Origin: Sphagnum compactum
Lineage: Eukaryota > Bryophyta > Sphagnopsida > Sphagnales
DNA: 64,000 bases
Direction of reading: 5' to 3'
Assembly (NCBI GenBank): GCA_965153455.1
Contig: OZ234493.1
Location: 19,892,213-19,956,212, forward strand
Shown here: positions 24,876 through 35,312 of the stretch, piece by piece
Position numbering within the stretch: position 1 is the stretch's first letter
Layout: every line of letters begins with the position of its first letter
Translations under genes and position numbers: made by a program
The notes under the pieces: model-generated
Told to the model about the DNA's origin: nothing
What the model saw: the letters and a program-made list of their open reading frames with translations, nothing else
Database searches by the model: none

Positions 24876-25290
24876 GTCCAAGTGTGAACACATTGAGGGC
24901 TCAACTGATTTTTCCTTCCCAACCCAATTTTTGTAATTTGTTTGAATTTTCAGCAACAAAATCCACTCACAAATCAATATCTTCCACATCTTAGCTCTGC
25001 AAATTGTGAAATAAAATCTATTAATCTGACTTCCCCAGGGCTTTCCAAGAACACCAAGAATGCCCCCAAAATTCCGATACAGTTTTCAGTTTCAATTCTA
25101 TTTAATTTTCATTAGACAATGGTTCAATAAGCAATAGCTTTCACACCATAGCTCCAAAAAGTCTCAAAACCAAGTCAGTGCACCCCTACTCATCAAAGCT
25201 TTCTCAAGATACCAAGAGTGTGACATGAAGTGCTGTGGTTCGGGATATCTCAGCTTGACAAAACAAAACAAACTACCTTGCTTCATAGAT
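24876..25290 (+). mobile_element. TIR element family, copy B (partial)
   Basis: Begins at TTGGTCCAAGTGTGAAC and follows the same order of motifs as copies A and C: CAATATCTTCCACATCTTAG, GGGCTTTCCAAGAACACCAA, CCCCCAAAATT, TTTAATTTTCATTAGACAA, CACCCCTACTCATCAAAG and GACAAAACAAAACAAAC. It is more diverged, and its right end is not identified. Confidence 0.5.
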
Positions 25291-26539
25291 AGATGTACAA
25301 AAGTGTTGTCCATTAAGTCAAAATCTGTCTGATACGCTCGCCACTACAATACAAAATTGAAGGAAAAAGAAAAAAACACTGATCTCTACTCACATCTACC
25401 CCACATCCCGTATTTGGTCATCTATCTGTGTTTACCACATCCAACATACAATTCTTCATTATTCTCCCATCACCATCTGTGAACATGAAAATGTGAGAGA
25501 CTATTAACTCTCACCACCCACACCAATCACTATATTTGGCCAATCAAAAACAGTTATTTCAATGTTCACTCGCCCTTGTGGAGGGCACTGTATGTTGATT
25601 GTATTTAGAGGCCCAAATCGAGTTTTACACTACTTGATTGCGGAAACTTTCATCCAATATATAATGTACAGGCCATTTTACGGCTGTGGGTGGAAATGAT
25701 TTAATAGCTCTGGCCTTCAAGGCAAAAGTTCAAAGTCATGAAAATGAATGGAATCATGTATAACATGGTTAGATAATTTGAATGCAAATGAATTTGATAA
25801 AATAAACAGCTTTTGCCCAACACCTAAGTTTTCAGTTGTCACCTGCAAATTGGGTTACTATTACAAGCTGAAAGTTTATCCCAAATCTAACACGGATGCA
25901 ATGTCCATCTGGTGTGTAGTAGTGAAAAAATATGGTTGCTTATTTCAACTCACCAAACATACCATAATAGTGAAATGATGGATGGCCTGCAATATTGCCT
26001 GAGAAAAGAACAACACATCCATGTGACAAAGGTTGATAACCAATATCTGTCAAATGGGCTAGCTATCCATCTCCTGTAGTACCATGGCATGTTCAACATT
26101 TCAGTGTCGGATGATAATTTTTTTTTAATTTTGAAGATTTTGTGTCAGAAAAAGAATATTCTTAAAAATCCTCTGTTTTTCTTCAGAAATTTTTTTTGGG
26201 GTGAAAATCTCAACATTTCTGAAATTAATATAATAAGTGTGGAAGTTGTCAAGATACTACAATTTCTTCTCTCTGTCTTTGCACACTACCTTGAACATCC
26301 ATGTTGCTCTCCCATGCTTGGGATCTTAAGCAAGATGGTGAGACCTTGAAATTGTTTAAGAATGCCAAAAATGGGCTGGAGTGAACCAGCAGCCACCAAC
26401 GCACCAATTGAGGATGAGGCCGTTCAAGCCATTTCGGGGATGAAACAGAACCACATCCTCTTCCCCTGCCCCAAGGATTTTTCAGCCCCCTTCTTTGCCC
26501 CAAAATTTTCCCCTCCTACCTACCTCTCCCCTTCTTTGC
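25291..26539. other. Intergenic DNA, no recognisable gene
   Basis: Short frames (25748-25978, 26089-26349, 26249-26503) lack domain motifs. Composition becomes GC-richer towards the minisatellite at 26540. Confidence 0.45.
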
Positions 26540-26800
26540 CTTCTTCTATGGTGGTGTTACAACGATGAAGGCGACAACAGCTGGTTACCATCGCCTTTTT
26601 CTCCGTGTTTGAAAAAAAGAAAAGACGATGACACCTTCCGTCACCTTTTTCAATGGCTTTGTTGCAAAAAAAGGTGACAATAATTGTTGTAGCCTTTTTC
26701 AGTGGTTTTGTTACGAAGAAGGTGACGGCAGCAATGTCGTTGCCTTCTTCTATGGTGGTGGTGCTGTGAAAAAGGTGATTGCAACAAGTTGCCGTCGTTT
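26540..26800. repeat. Degenerate ~50-bp minisatellite
   Basis: Four or five imperfect units of about 50 bp share TGGTTTTGTTACGAAGAAGG, TGACGGCAGCAATG and GTTGCCTTTTTC-like blocks (unit starts near 26549, 26654, 26703 and 26752). It lies directly upstream of the coding relic at 27470. Confidence 0.65.
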
Positions 26801-26939
26801 TTAGTTTTTTTTTTTTTTTCTTCTCTGGTTCTTTTGGTCTAATTCATTAAAATTGAAAAATAACAATGAAATGGTGGTTTTTTTAGTGTTGAAACTTGTA
26901 ATGGCTAGAGGAAGGAGACTAAAAAAAGGTGGTGATTTG

Positions 26940-27065
26940 GAAGCTTAAAAGCAAAATGTTGTTTCATCACAATAAACAATTGGGAAGCAAAATGTTGATC
27001 CATTACAACCGGGACTTGGGGAGCAAAATGTTGTTCCATCAGAACTGAGACTTGATGAATCAAAT
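26940..27065 (-). repeat. 45-bp x 3 repeat, a 15-residue repeat on the minus strand
   Basis: Three units share GGAAGCAAAATGTTG..CCAT. In the minus-strand frame 26905-27153 they translate to a 15-residue repeat of the form QVxVVMxQHFAxQ. The frame has no other recognised feature. Confidence 0.65.
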
Positions 27066-27469
27066 AATCTATGTGGCTTAGAGTTGACAATGGTGACAGT
27101 TTGCGAATGATGAGATCACTCCCAATATAGATTGGGAATTTTGATCGAGACATGGTGGGTTAGATTGTTTTAGAGTTTACATACATTAAATTAAATGCAG
27201 ATTAAAAAAATTGTACAAGTTTTTTAAAGTTTAATTATATATGTACCTTCCATCATTTGATGGAAAGTATGGGATTTTTTTTGTCAAATTTTTTTTATTA
27301 CAATACCTGAAAACAATTTGAATTTGCAGGAGTTATATGTGATTGTGTGATTTTATGTTTTGCAATACCTACATTCTGTTTTTGAACTTTTTATGTGTAA
27401 GGTTTTAGGGTTAGGATTTTTTTATTACAAAGTAATGACTTTTTTTTTAATATATTTCTTAGTTTAGGT

Positions 27470-28137
27470 CCGGAACTTGAAATCGACCAGGCCTCTCATT
27501 CACTGACACCTCCTTGTCCACCTAATATGGTTCGGAAGGACAAAGAATGGACGAAGGTTGGGTCGAAATGGAAGTGTAAAGTTGACACTTACATTATCGC
27601 ATACTATGTCAAACGATTGTTGACCAAACATTTGAAGGAGGTGTTTGGCTTAGTGGTAAAAAAAGTCAAACTTGGGAGGCCTTCAATTTCTAAAGGAGGT
27701 CTTCGACATCCAGACCATGCTAAAATGAACGTTCGCATCTTGGGAGATGCCATGGCTATGTAAAGACAGAATGATCAAAAGGTTATTAGTTGCGCTCGTG
27801 CCAAAGCCCGGCACGAGTGGAATAAGCTAATAATTGTTGCAGAATAATGTCCACCATTACCAAAACCAACTTTGGTCAAATTAGCTTCAAAACAATTGTT
27901 GCAGGTGTTGGGTCTTAATGTTTGGGGCGTGGGAAGCGTGCTTCAAGATGCAACATCACGTATGCAGATGGATGAAGATTTACAAGAAAAGATTCAATCC
28001 ACCTGTTTTGCATATGCACGACGATTGAAGATGGCATGGGATGTCAAAAATTGGGATTGAGTGTCCACTAAAGCAAATCGGACACAAGAGTTGACAGATG
28101 TATTAAATTTCCATGAATCTAGAATGATTCATGGAAG
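27470..28137 (+). pseudogene. Broken coding region of an unrecognised, probably transposon-borne family
   Basis: One continuous frame can be followed for about 220 codons, interrupted by stops at 27761 (TAA), 27845 (TAA) and 28058 (TGA). ATG 27527 opens VRKDKEWTKVGSKWKC, followed by YYVKRLLTKHLKEVFGL, a C...H-like zinc-finger remnant. Downstream are KGGLRHPDHAKMNVRIL, LLQVLGLNVWGVGSV and DEDLQEKIQSTCFAYARR. The frame is open upstream of the ATG to about 27470. It ends at CATGGAAG/GTAAGA, a good donor, and an acceptor (TTTAG/GAGACAAC) lies about 110 nt on, so the ancestral gene was probably spliced. I cannot name the family. Two of the stops could derive from CAA and one from CGA by C-to-T change. 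Confidence 0.55.
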
Positions 28138-30459
28138 GTAAGAAATAATAACAATCAATGTTTATTATTTTTTTATAATTTTGTTTCATCCAAGGTGTGT
28201 TAAGGTTTAATTTGGTGGTTTTTGGGTGTTTTCTAGGGTTTAGGAGACAACAAAGGAAGAATTTGTTGCAAATGCAATTCAAGTCGAGATGCAACGCCAC
28301 CATCTGTACACTATTTGTCATGCAACAAGGTTGCAAATGCAATAGCTACTTACCGAGCTAAACACGGGATTGTAGATAATGATATGGTTTAGGGTTTTCA
28401 TTTTATATAGTTAACTAGGTTTTTGGTCATTTCAAATAAGCAATACATGCATATAAATTTCCATTGTAATATTTATGGGACTCATGTGACATAATAATCT
28501 AATCTAAGTATCAACAAATAATGTCATAATTGAGGAATTATTTAAAAATTATTTCAAATAATGTAAATGATTGATTATTATATTTAAATAATCATTTATT
28601 TTTAAATATTAATTAATTGGTTAATTGGTTAAACCTTAAGTATTCAGATAATTAAAAATAAATCTAAAATTTAAATATATAGATAATTCGATATTTAATT
28701 TTTTATGTTAATTAGATTTTTTATGTTGATAAGTTATTCAAATCATTATTTTAGGTAATTATTCATGATAATTAATTGTCATAAAATTAATTTAACTATA
28801 TAAAGAAACATATTTTAGGTACCCAAACCACTTATTTTGAAATGACCTTACATGTGGGTATTGCATTTAAGGTTGATTCTTCACCTAAGTTGTCGAAATC
28901 ACCTATGGATTATTTCAAAATGAACTTGTATGCAAGTATTGCATATAGGTTTTGGTTTTCATTGAAAGGCCACCCAAACTACATACTAGTTATTTCAAAA
29001 TGACCCTATGTGTGAGTATTGTGTTTAGGGTTTTCATATAATTTTGCAATACCCACACACGTACTTATTTTCACCAACTAAAAATTTGGCCTTAATTTTT
29101 TGAATAATTAAATAAAATTTGTAACAAAACACAAAAGAAGGTATGTCCCTTACCATTTGGTAATATTTTCAAGTTAAGTTCTTTCACTTTCTTTAAAAAA
29201 ATATAAAATGACATTGCATTGTTTTACATATGCTTAAACCCTAAAAATTCTGCCCAACATGCACCCTAGATTTATTTTAATTATTATACACTTGTAAAAA
29301 AAGTTAATTAATTTATATGTCCCAAACTTTAAACCTAAACCATAATTCTAACATTAAATAATAAATTTTACAATAAACCCTAACCCCCTATATCATCAAT
29401 GTGATCAATTTTGCATTGTGTTCATTTTTATATATGTTAAATCATACTATGAGGTGAATAAATAATTTTCAAAACATGAATTTCATGATGTATTAGTGAG
29501 GAGTCAAACATTTAAAAAATATTTTTATGTTTCATGGTTAATGAATTATCACAATATGATATCGATATTGCATTTAAACATTATGGAATTATTAAACTTT
29601 AACAACTATGGAACATATGGAAATAAAGGAGATTCATAATTATGTTATAAATCTAAACAAGTGATAAAATCAAAAACCAATACAATAAGCAAAGTTTAGA
29701 GTATAAACCTTAAGCCTTGATATATATGAGACAAATTCCTAAACATTAAATCATAAGGCTTAACTTTAAAAATCCAAATGATATTTTGCTATAAACCCTT
29801 ACAACTAACCCTAACTATACAAACCTTAACAAAAAACAGTCCTAGTGATATATGCCCTAAACCCAAAACATTATTCAAAACATACAGATTATATAATGCA
29901 AAACAAAAAATTTTAAAAAAACATAGGAAAAAATTTAGAAACCGAATTTTAAAGCTTTTAAACTACAAAGATTTATTGACCAGAAAAAAAAAACCTTAAT
30001 CTTAAAAAACAATCAAATAAATTTTGTAAAACCCAAAAGAAGAAATATGTCTTTTACCTCTATGTGATCTCTCCAAACTATTTTTTTCCACTCTCTTTGA
30101 AAAAAGATATAGAATGAAATTGTATTACTTCACATATGTCTAAACCCTAAAATTCCCCCCCCCAAATTTAGCCTAGCTTAGGTTAATTATTATAGATTTG
30201 TGAAAAAATTGCTAACTAATTTATGTGTCCCAACTTTAAACCTAAACCATAATCCAATAATACATACTTATAGTAATTACATGAAAAGATGTATTGTAAT
30301 GTCCATTCCATAAATAAATTAAGTAAACAAAATTTAGTAAAATATGCATTAACTAAACCAAAATGGCTGCAATTATGACATTGTTTCCACTATAAATTGT
30401 TTGTATTAACTACACATGGGGACCTATGTTCATCATCCATGAACTGGTGAACTTTATAA
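28138..30459. repeat. Tandem and duplicated repeats in AT-rich DNA
   Basis: Three roughly 79-bp units lie at about 28816-29040 (shared TTATTTCAAAATGACC and GAGTATTG..TTTAGG). A diverged direct duplication of about 255 bp links 29106-29362 with 30010-30265 (shared AAAGAAG..TATGTC, CTAAACCCTAAA, TTAATTATTATA and TTTAAACCTAAACCATAAT). AAACCCT-like telomere-type motifs are scattered but not in a true array. No gene was recognised. Confidence 0.65.
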
Positions 30460-31080
30460 ATTGATAGGTAGGATTGGGGGGCTAGGAGCTAGGAAAAAGG
30501 AATATGTAATTAATTAGGTATTTAGCTATGTAAAAGGCATAGGTAGGTAGGTGAACATAGTGGTAGGTAGGAAAATGGGTGCATAGGTAGGTAGTTAGGT
30601 TAATAGGCAAGTTAATAAGTAGAAAGGAAGTTCAAGGAGCAAGGTAAATATGTTATTAGAGTAGGTAGGCATGTAGGTAGGCAAGTTAATAGGTAGGAAG
30701 AAAGTTAGACTAGCAAGGTAGCTAGGTAGATGGGCAAGTTAGTACGTAAAAAACAAGTTACCTTATAAGGTGACTAGGTTTGTAAAGTATTTATGTCAAT
30801 AGGGTGGTTGTATATAGGGTTAGTAAATAGTTATGTAACTAGGTCAGTAAGGTAAGTAGTTAATACAATGGTCATGTCAGTAGGGAAGTTAAGTTAGTAG
30901 GGTATGTAGTTAACAGGGTAGCTAGGTTAGTAAGGTAGGTAGTTAGTATAGTAGTTAGGTCAGTATGATAACTAGTTATTAAGGTAGCTATGTCAGTAGA
31001 GGATAATTAATAAAGTACCAAGGTTGGTACAATATTTATGAAGGTAGGAAGGTGAGTAGGGTAGCTATGTGTGAGGTCAG
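30460..31080 (+). repeat. Degenerate TAGGTAGT/TAGG array
   Basis: About 600 bp dominated by imperfect TAGGTAGG, GTTAGTAAGGTAGG and AGTTAGGTTA words. The complementary words (CCTACCTA, CTACCCTCC) dominate 32655-32830, so two tracts of opposite strand sense bracket about 1.6 kb. Confidence 0.7.
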
Positions 31081-32654
31081 GTCTAGGGAAAAAACAGCCA
31101 AGAACAAACCAAAAAAAAAGTACAATGGTTAGTAGCAAAAAGAAATGGACTCGGATGAACCCCATTTGACATCGAATGAAAAAACATAGCCCATCTAGTG
31201 GATAGAATGGCCAACTAGTGCATTGGTGGTTGCTGCTTCACTCTGGCCCCACAAATGCAAAGCATTTGCACCATTTGAAACAAAGAGATTTTTGGCTTCA
31301 AGTTGTGGTCCAAGGGAGTAGGGTGCTTTGATAATCTCTACCTACCATCAAGATGCGACATGTGAGCTGTGAAATGACATTCTATCACTAGCACTATCAT
31401 CTTTGCCCTCCATTCTTGGCCCTCCGTTTGCCAAAACTCTCTTTCTTTCATTTTCACATAGTTATCTTGCTCTTATGGTTGGTGGTGTGAAGCTAGAGCT
31501 TTCTCCAACTATTATTGAACTGTTTTTATTGGCCTTGCCTACCATGTCAAGGATATTGTGTTTTAGATTCATTATAGAGTATAGTAGCTTAAGGGATTTT
31601 CGCCCCCAGGTAATAGGTCAATTTTTATATGAGGATTTTTGAAAGATGATATCTTGGCTTGTATTGAGACTTGAGATTAGTTATATAGCCTAGCTAGGCC
31701 ACAGTGTGACACATCCCGTTGTTTCATATAGGGTACCCCTATTCTTTTGTCTTTCAACCTTGAGTTAACCACATGTCTCAGAGGGCTTTGATATTTATGA
31801 TATTGGCAAAAATGCCACAAATGCAGAACACTTGTTACATGAAAATATATGAAATGAAGTAAGAGTGACTAGCCAGGAAGCCCTTTGTTGGTAAAGACAA
31901 GCCATACGATGACATAATATGAATTTGGTAATTTTCTCCAATTTTGTGATATCGAAAATTTGGCAATTCTTTTCCCAAAAAAATAGCCAAAACATATCAA
32001 ATTACATTAGAAAAACAAAAGTTCCCAAAATTTGGGGTCAAAACAATGAAAAAATGTGTTGGAAAAAAAAAACACTGGACATGAATGCTAACAAGCAAAG
32101 GATACCATTCACACATTCCCAAACTTGTTTATCATAACTAACAATTATATTGCAAACCAATTAATTCCACAATTGACGAGCTACAAAGCTATTGGGCATT
32201 TGGGCAGGGGAGCAATTTGACCATGTGTATGGAATTTCAAAAAGGCCTAAGGGAGGGGGGGGGGGGGGCTGAAAATTTTGGCTTGAGCTTGGGGGTAGAA
32301 ACTAGAATAATTTATGTCCCGGGATCTCAGCACATGAGATAATGGCTTGGGAATGAAATATTAGGTGAGAATTAGGATATTCCATGTCCTCGGATCTCAA
32401 ACAACGTAAAGTCCATTTTGTCTTATGCCCATGATGATGATTTTGTCCTCGGCCCTGGATGGCCCATGGTCATTTTGTCATGGTGCCTTGGGCCTTACGC
32501 CACCATGTCCAAGACCATGTGCCACCTTCATTTTTTTAATGCTGCCCATGAATGTATAAGATTCATTCCCTACCCAAACATCTTTCTTTTGTTTTTTTGT
32601 TTTTTTTCTTTGGGGTTGGAGGGTGGGGGGAAAAAGCAGGTTGGAGGGTTTTGA
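31081..32654. other. Intergenic DNA between opposed TAGG/CCTA tracts
   Basis: A 79-codon frame at 31403-31642 and others at 31795-32137 and 32418-32654 are unrecognised. A G-run lies near 32254-32268. No gene is supported. Confidence 0.45.
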
Positions 32655-32830
32655 TTAGCTACCAACCTACCTATATAGGCTATCTACCCTCCTACCTACT
32701 TGCCTATCTACCCTCCTACCTACTTGCCTACCCAAGCTACTTCCCCACTTACTTAGGTTACCAACCTACTCATTCTATAAGTTGCCTATTTACATACCTA
32801 TTCATTCCCTAATGTACTTACCCAAATAAC
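32655..32830 (-). repeat. Degenerate CCTACCTA array
   Basis: Imperfect CTACCCTCCTACCTACTTGC units repeat here; the sense is opposite to the TAGG-rich tract at 30460-31080. Confidence 0.7.
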
Positions 32831-33366
32831 AAAAGAAAGAATCGTCCTACTTACATATATATTCATCTATTCAAACATTTTTTTCCTCCTATAATTTGGC
32901 TAAATGTTGGAACCTATTCTCTAAATATGGCGATTTTGTAAAAAAAAATCCTCATAATGTGAGGACTTGAGCCTATTTTTTTCCAAAAAAAAAAAAAAAA
33001 AACCCCTTTTTCCTGTTTTAATCTATTTTTTCACCATACAAAAGTGCTAAAGGTGTTATTAGAGCATCTTCAGGAGAGACTCAGGCACCACCCCCTATTG
33101 GGCCCTCTACAAATATTACATCCAAGAGACAATGTTAAAATTTTAAAATTTGTCTTTAAAATTTTCCCACAAAAAGTAAGAAAGAAAAATAAAAATGGAC
33201 ACAATAAAAGAGAGAGACTATTTAAAATGCCACCACATGCGCCCAATCATTATGATGAATAAATCAAAGGCAGCCAGATTTTCTAACTAACCCTTCTGGA
33301 GGCCACAATTAAATATTGTGCGCAAATTTAATTATAGGGCCAAAAGTTCCAAACTTAGTTCCACCC

Positions 33367-33640
33367 TAATTAAAGACTGTACTTCATCCAAAATTAGTGT
33401 ACACGTACAGTGGGCATAATTATATGTCCAAAGTCCAAACTCAATTCACTCTAATTAAAGACTGTACTTCATCTAAAATAGCGTGTGTAAGTACATATCG
33501 TGGGAACTGGGCACATTTATTATATTTGGCAAACTCAGTTTCACCCGTATTTAAAGGCTGTACTTCATCCAAAATTAGTGTATACGGTCCAATGTAAAGT
33601 CTGTGCTTCATCCACAATTAGTGTATACGGGCTATTACAT
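33367..33640. repeat. Four irregular copies of a core repeat
   Basis: The core TTAAAGACTGTACTTCATCC followed by AAAATTAGTGTATAC occurs at about 33370, 33454, 33551 and (diverged) 33595. Spacing is irregular (about 85, 95 and 45 bp), which fits nested duplication rather than a regular satellite. Confidence 0.7.
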
Positions 33641-34494
33641 TTTGCTGCCCACTGCAGTTTTCTTACTGGCTAGTGAAAAAGACAATTTAATAATTAAATT
33701 TCAAATATGAAGTTTTTTCTTTTTTTAGGGTTTCTATTGCCAGAAGGGTTTTTTTTTCAAATAGGAAAAATCACCAGATTGCTATATCTGCTTCTAGCAA
33801 GTAGCCAGAAATATAGAATGATGATTAAAATTTTCTGGTTCATAGCCAGATTTGGCTAAATCTTCCTAGGTGTATTCACCACTTTTTCTTATATCTTCCA
33901 GTGTTTTGTTTTTGGTCTAATTTTCAAAAACATTGCGAATTTTCTTAGAATAACATTGAGAAGCTTTTGCAGTTTTTTTTTTTTTTTTCCTAGTGTAAAT
34001 TTGACTGATTTTTCTATGTTCTTGGGGAAAAAAAATCTTCAAATTTTATATATCACAAAAATGTAAAATGAAAATACTACTTCCTATGAAAGATGACCAC
34101 TTAGGCTGCATTGAAAAAATCCGAAAAACCCCACTGATGCTCTTTATGACATTCTTAACAAAACTAATAGATGAAAGTTAATCCGTTCTAGTTAAAGTGT
34201 AGTGAAAAACCCAAGCCCACGGGCTTTACTGAGCATAATAATAAAGACTAAAGAAACACCTACTCCCAAAAATAAAATTCCCCTTTTGTTTTTTCTTGTG
34301 ATACCCGCCGGGTATCATGGGGGTAAAAAAATTGAGGGAAAAATGAGGGGCATTCTGTTTTCTGAACCACCCCAAAACAGAGAATATATATATGTATATA
34401 TCCTGGCTCACTAATTACACCAAAGAAATAGGTCTTTACAATGTTGGGTTTAGGGTTTCGGCAAATGGATCTATGACTTTGCCACTCAACTTAA

Positions 34495-34706
34495 AGTGCA
34501 TTCACACTTGGTGTTAGGGACTCTAAGTTTAAGTCCCCTACCACCATGCTAGCCATTTAGGACTTAAACCTAGTTGCCATGAAAATTTTATGTTAAGCTA
34601 ACATTCACTTAATATTGAGCTATGGCCCATTGAACATTGGGTGCCACCTAGGATGCCACCTAGATTTTCATTTTAACACTGACTTAACATCAAGTGTGAA
34701 TGCGCC
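34495..34706. mobile_element. 212-bp MITE, copy 1
   Basis: The left end AGTGCATTCACACTTGGTGT is mirrored at the right by GGCGCATTCACACTTGATGT (reverse complement), so terminal inverted repeats span about 25 bp. TAA precedes the element and ATAA follows it, compatible with a TAA target duplication. The interior matches the copy at 46835-46982 (GGACTCTA..TTAAGTCCCC, CATTTAGGAC.TAAAC, TTCACTTAATATT). It is non-coding. Confidence 0.7.
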
Positions 34707-35214
34707 ATAATATGAATATTCATTCTTTTTAAGTCACACGTGTACTCTCGAAGATTTTGGGTCTGTCTATCCAACAAGACAGCAAGAGAATAACAGAGAG
34801 ACAAACAGTGATTTTGTACTCATCCAGAGGGATTTGCACAGACTCTGTGTGTGTGCACAGAGGAGAGAGCAGAGCAAATGTGGTGAGTCTGACAAAAGAT
34901 TTAGATTCACCAAAGCAGGTTGAGGTCAAAGACTGGCTTTACAAATCATCTAGCTTTCTCAAAACAGAGCCATACTTCCAACAAGTTAAGTACAATCAGG
35001 ACTTGGGATATGAGCACAGTTTTGTCCTTCCAGTGTACTCCAATTTTTACCCTAAACCCTAAAACCCAACTTATAGAGACCACCTTGCAAACCAGTAAGT
35101 GTCACAAATTGATGTTGCTATGCTAGAAGCTTTCTGGGTATAACATATAAGTGAATAGCATCATTTCTGAGTCCCACATATTACAAAATTTCACCTTATC
35201 GGTGGCACAAAAAA
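34707..35214. other. Unrecognised open frame and spacer
   Basis: A 101-codon plus-strand frame at 34757-35062 has no recognised motif and opens with ATG. I do not call it a gene. It lies next to the TBL fragment but is on the opposite strand and shows no TBL motif. Confidence 0.35.
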
Positions 35215-35312
35215 ACTGGACAAAGTTTTGCTGGTGCAAGATCCACCAGTGTCCCGTGGCTCCTTTCTCATAGTGGTCAAGTCATGAGTACATTTTCACC
35301 ATTGCTATTCCC
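35215..35312 (-). pseudogene. Fragment of a second TBL gene (start of the last exon)
   Basis: The minus strand here aligns base by base with the intron 3/exon 4 boundary of the TBL gene at 5837. The acceptor TAG/GGGAATA is kept, and TATTCCCCTA, CTCATAGTGGTC and ATCCACCAGTGT are shared on the plus strand. Translation gives a GIAMVKMYS-like start, a TGA stop, LDHYEKGA, then a frameshift into TGGSCTSKT, against YSPDHYEGGAWNTGGSCTGK in the intact gene. It differs enough to come from a paralogue, and keeping the intron boundary rules out a spliced retrocopy. No other exon of it was found in 34.5-36.7 kb. Confidence 0.75.

Noticed and set aside
28816-29040. Regularly spaced repeats as a possible CRISPR array
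   Set aside because: The genome is plant nuclear; units of ~79 bp are similar throughout with no unique spacers and no cas genes nearby.
29340-29860. AAACCCTAA-like telomere motifs
   Set aside because: They are isolated and irregular, not a tandem array; interstitial telomere repeat is not supported.
34280-34320. GATACCCGCCGGGTATC near-palindrome
   Set aside because: Short, imperfect at the centre and isolated; no associated feature to interpret.
34757-35062. 101-codon plus-strand frame
   Set aside because: No recognisable motif and no splice-compatible neighbour; the adjacent TBL fragment lies on the other strand.
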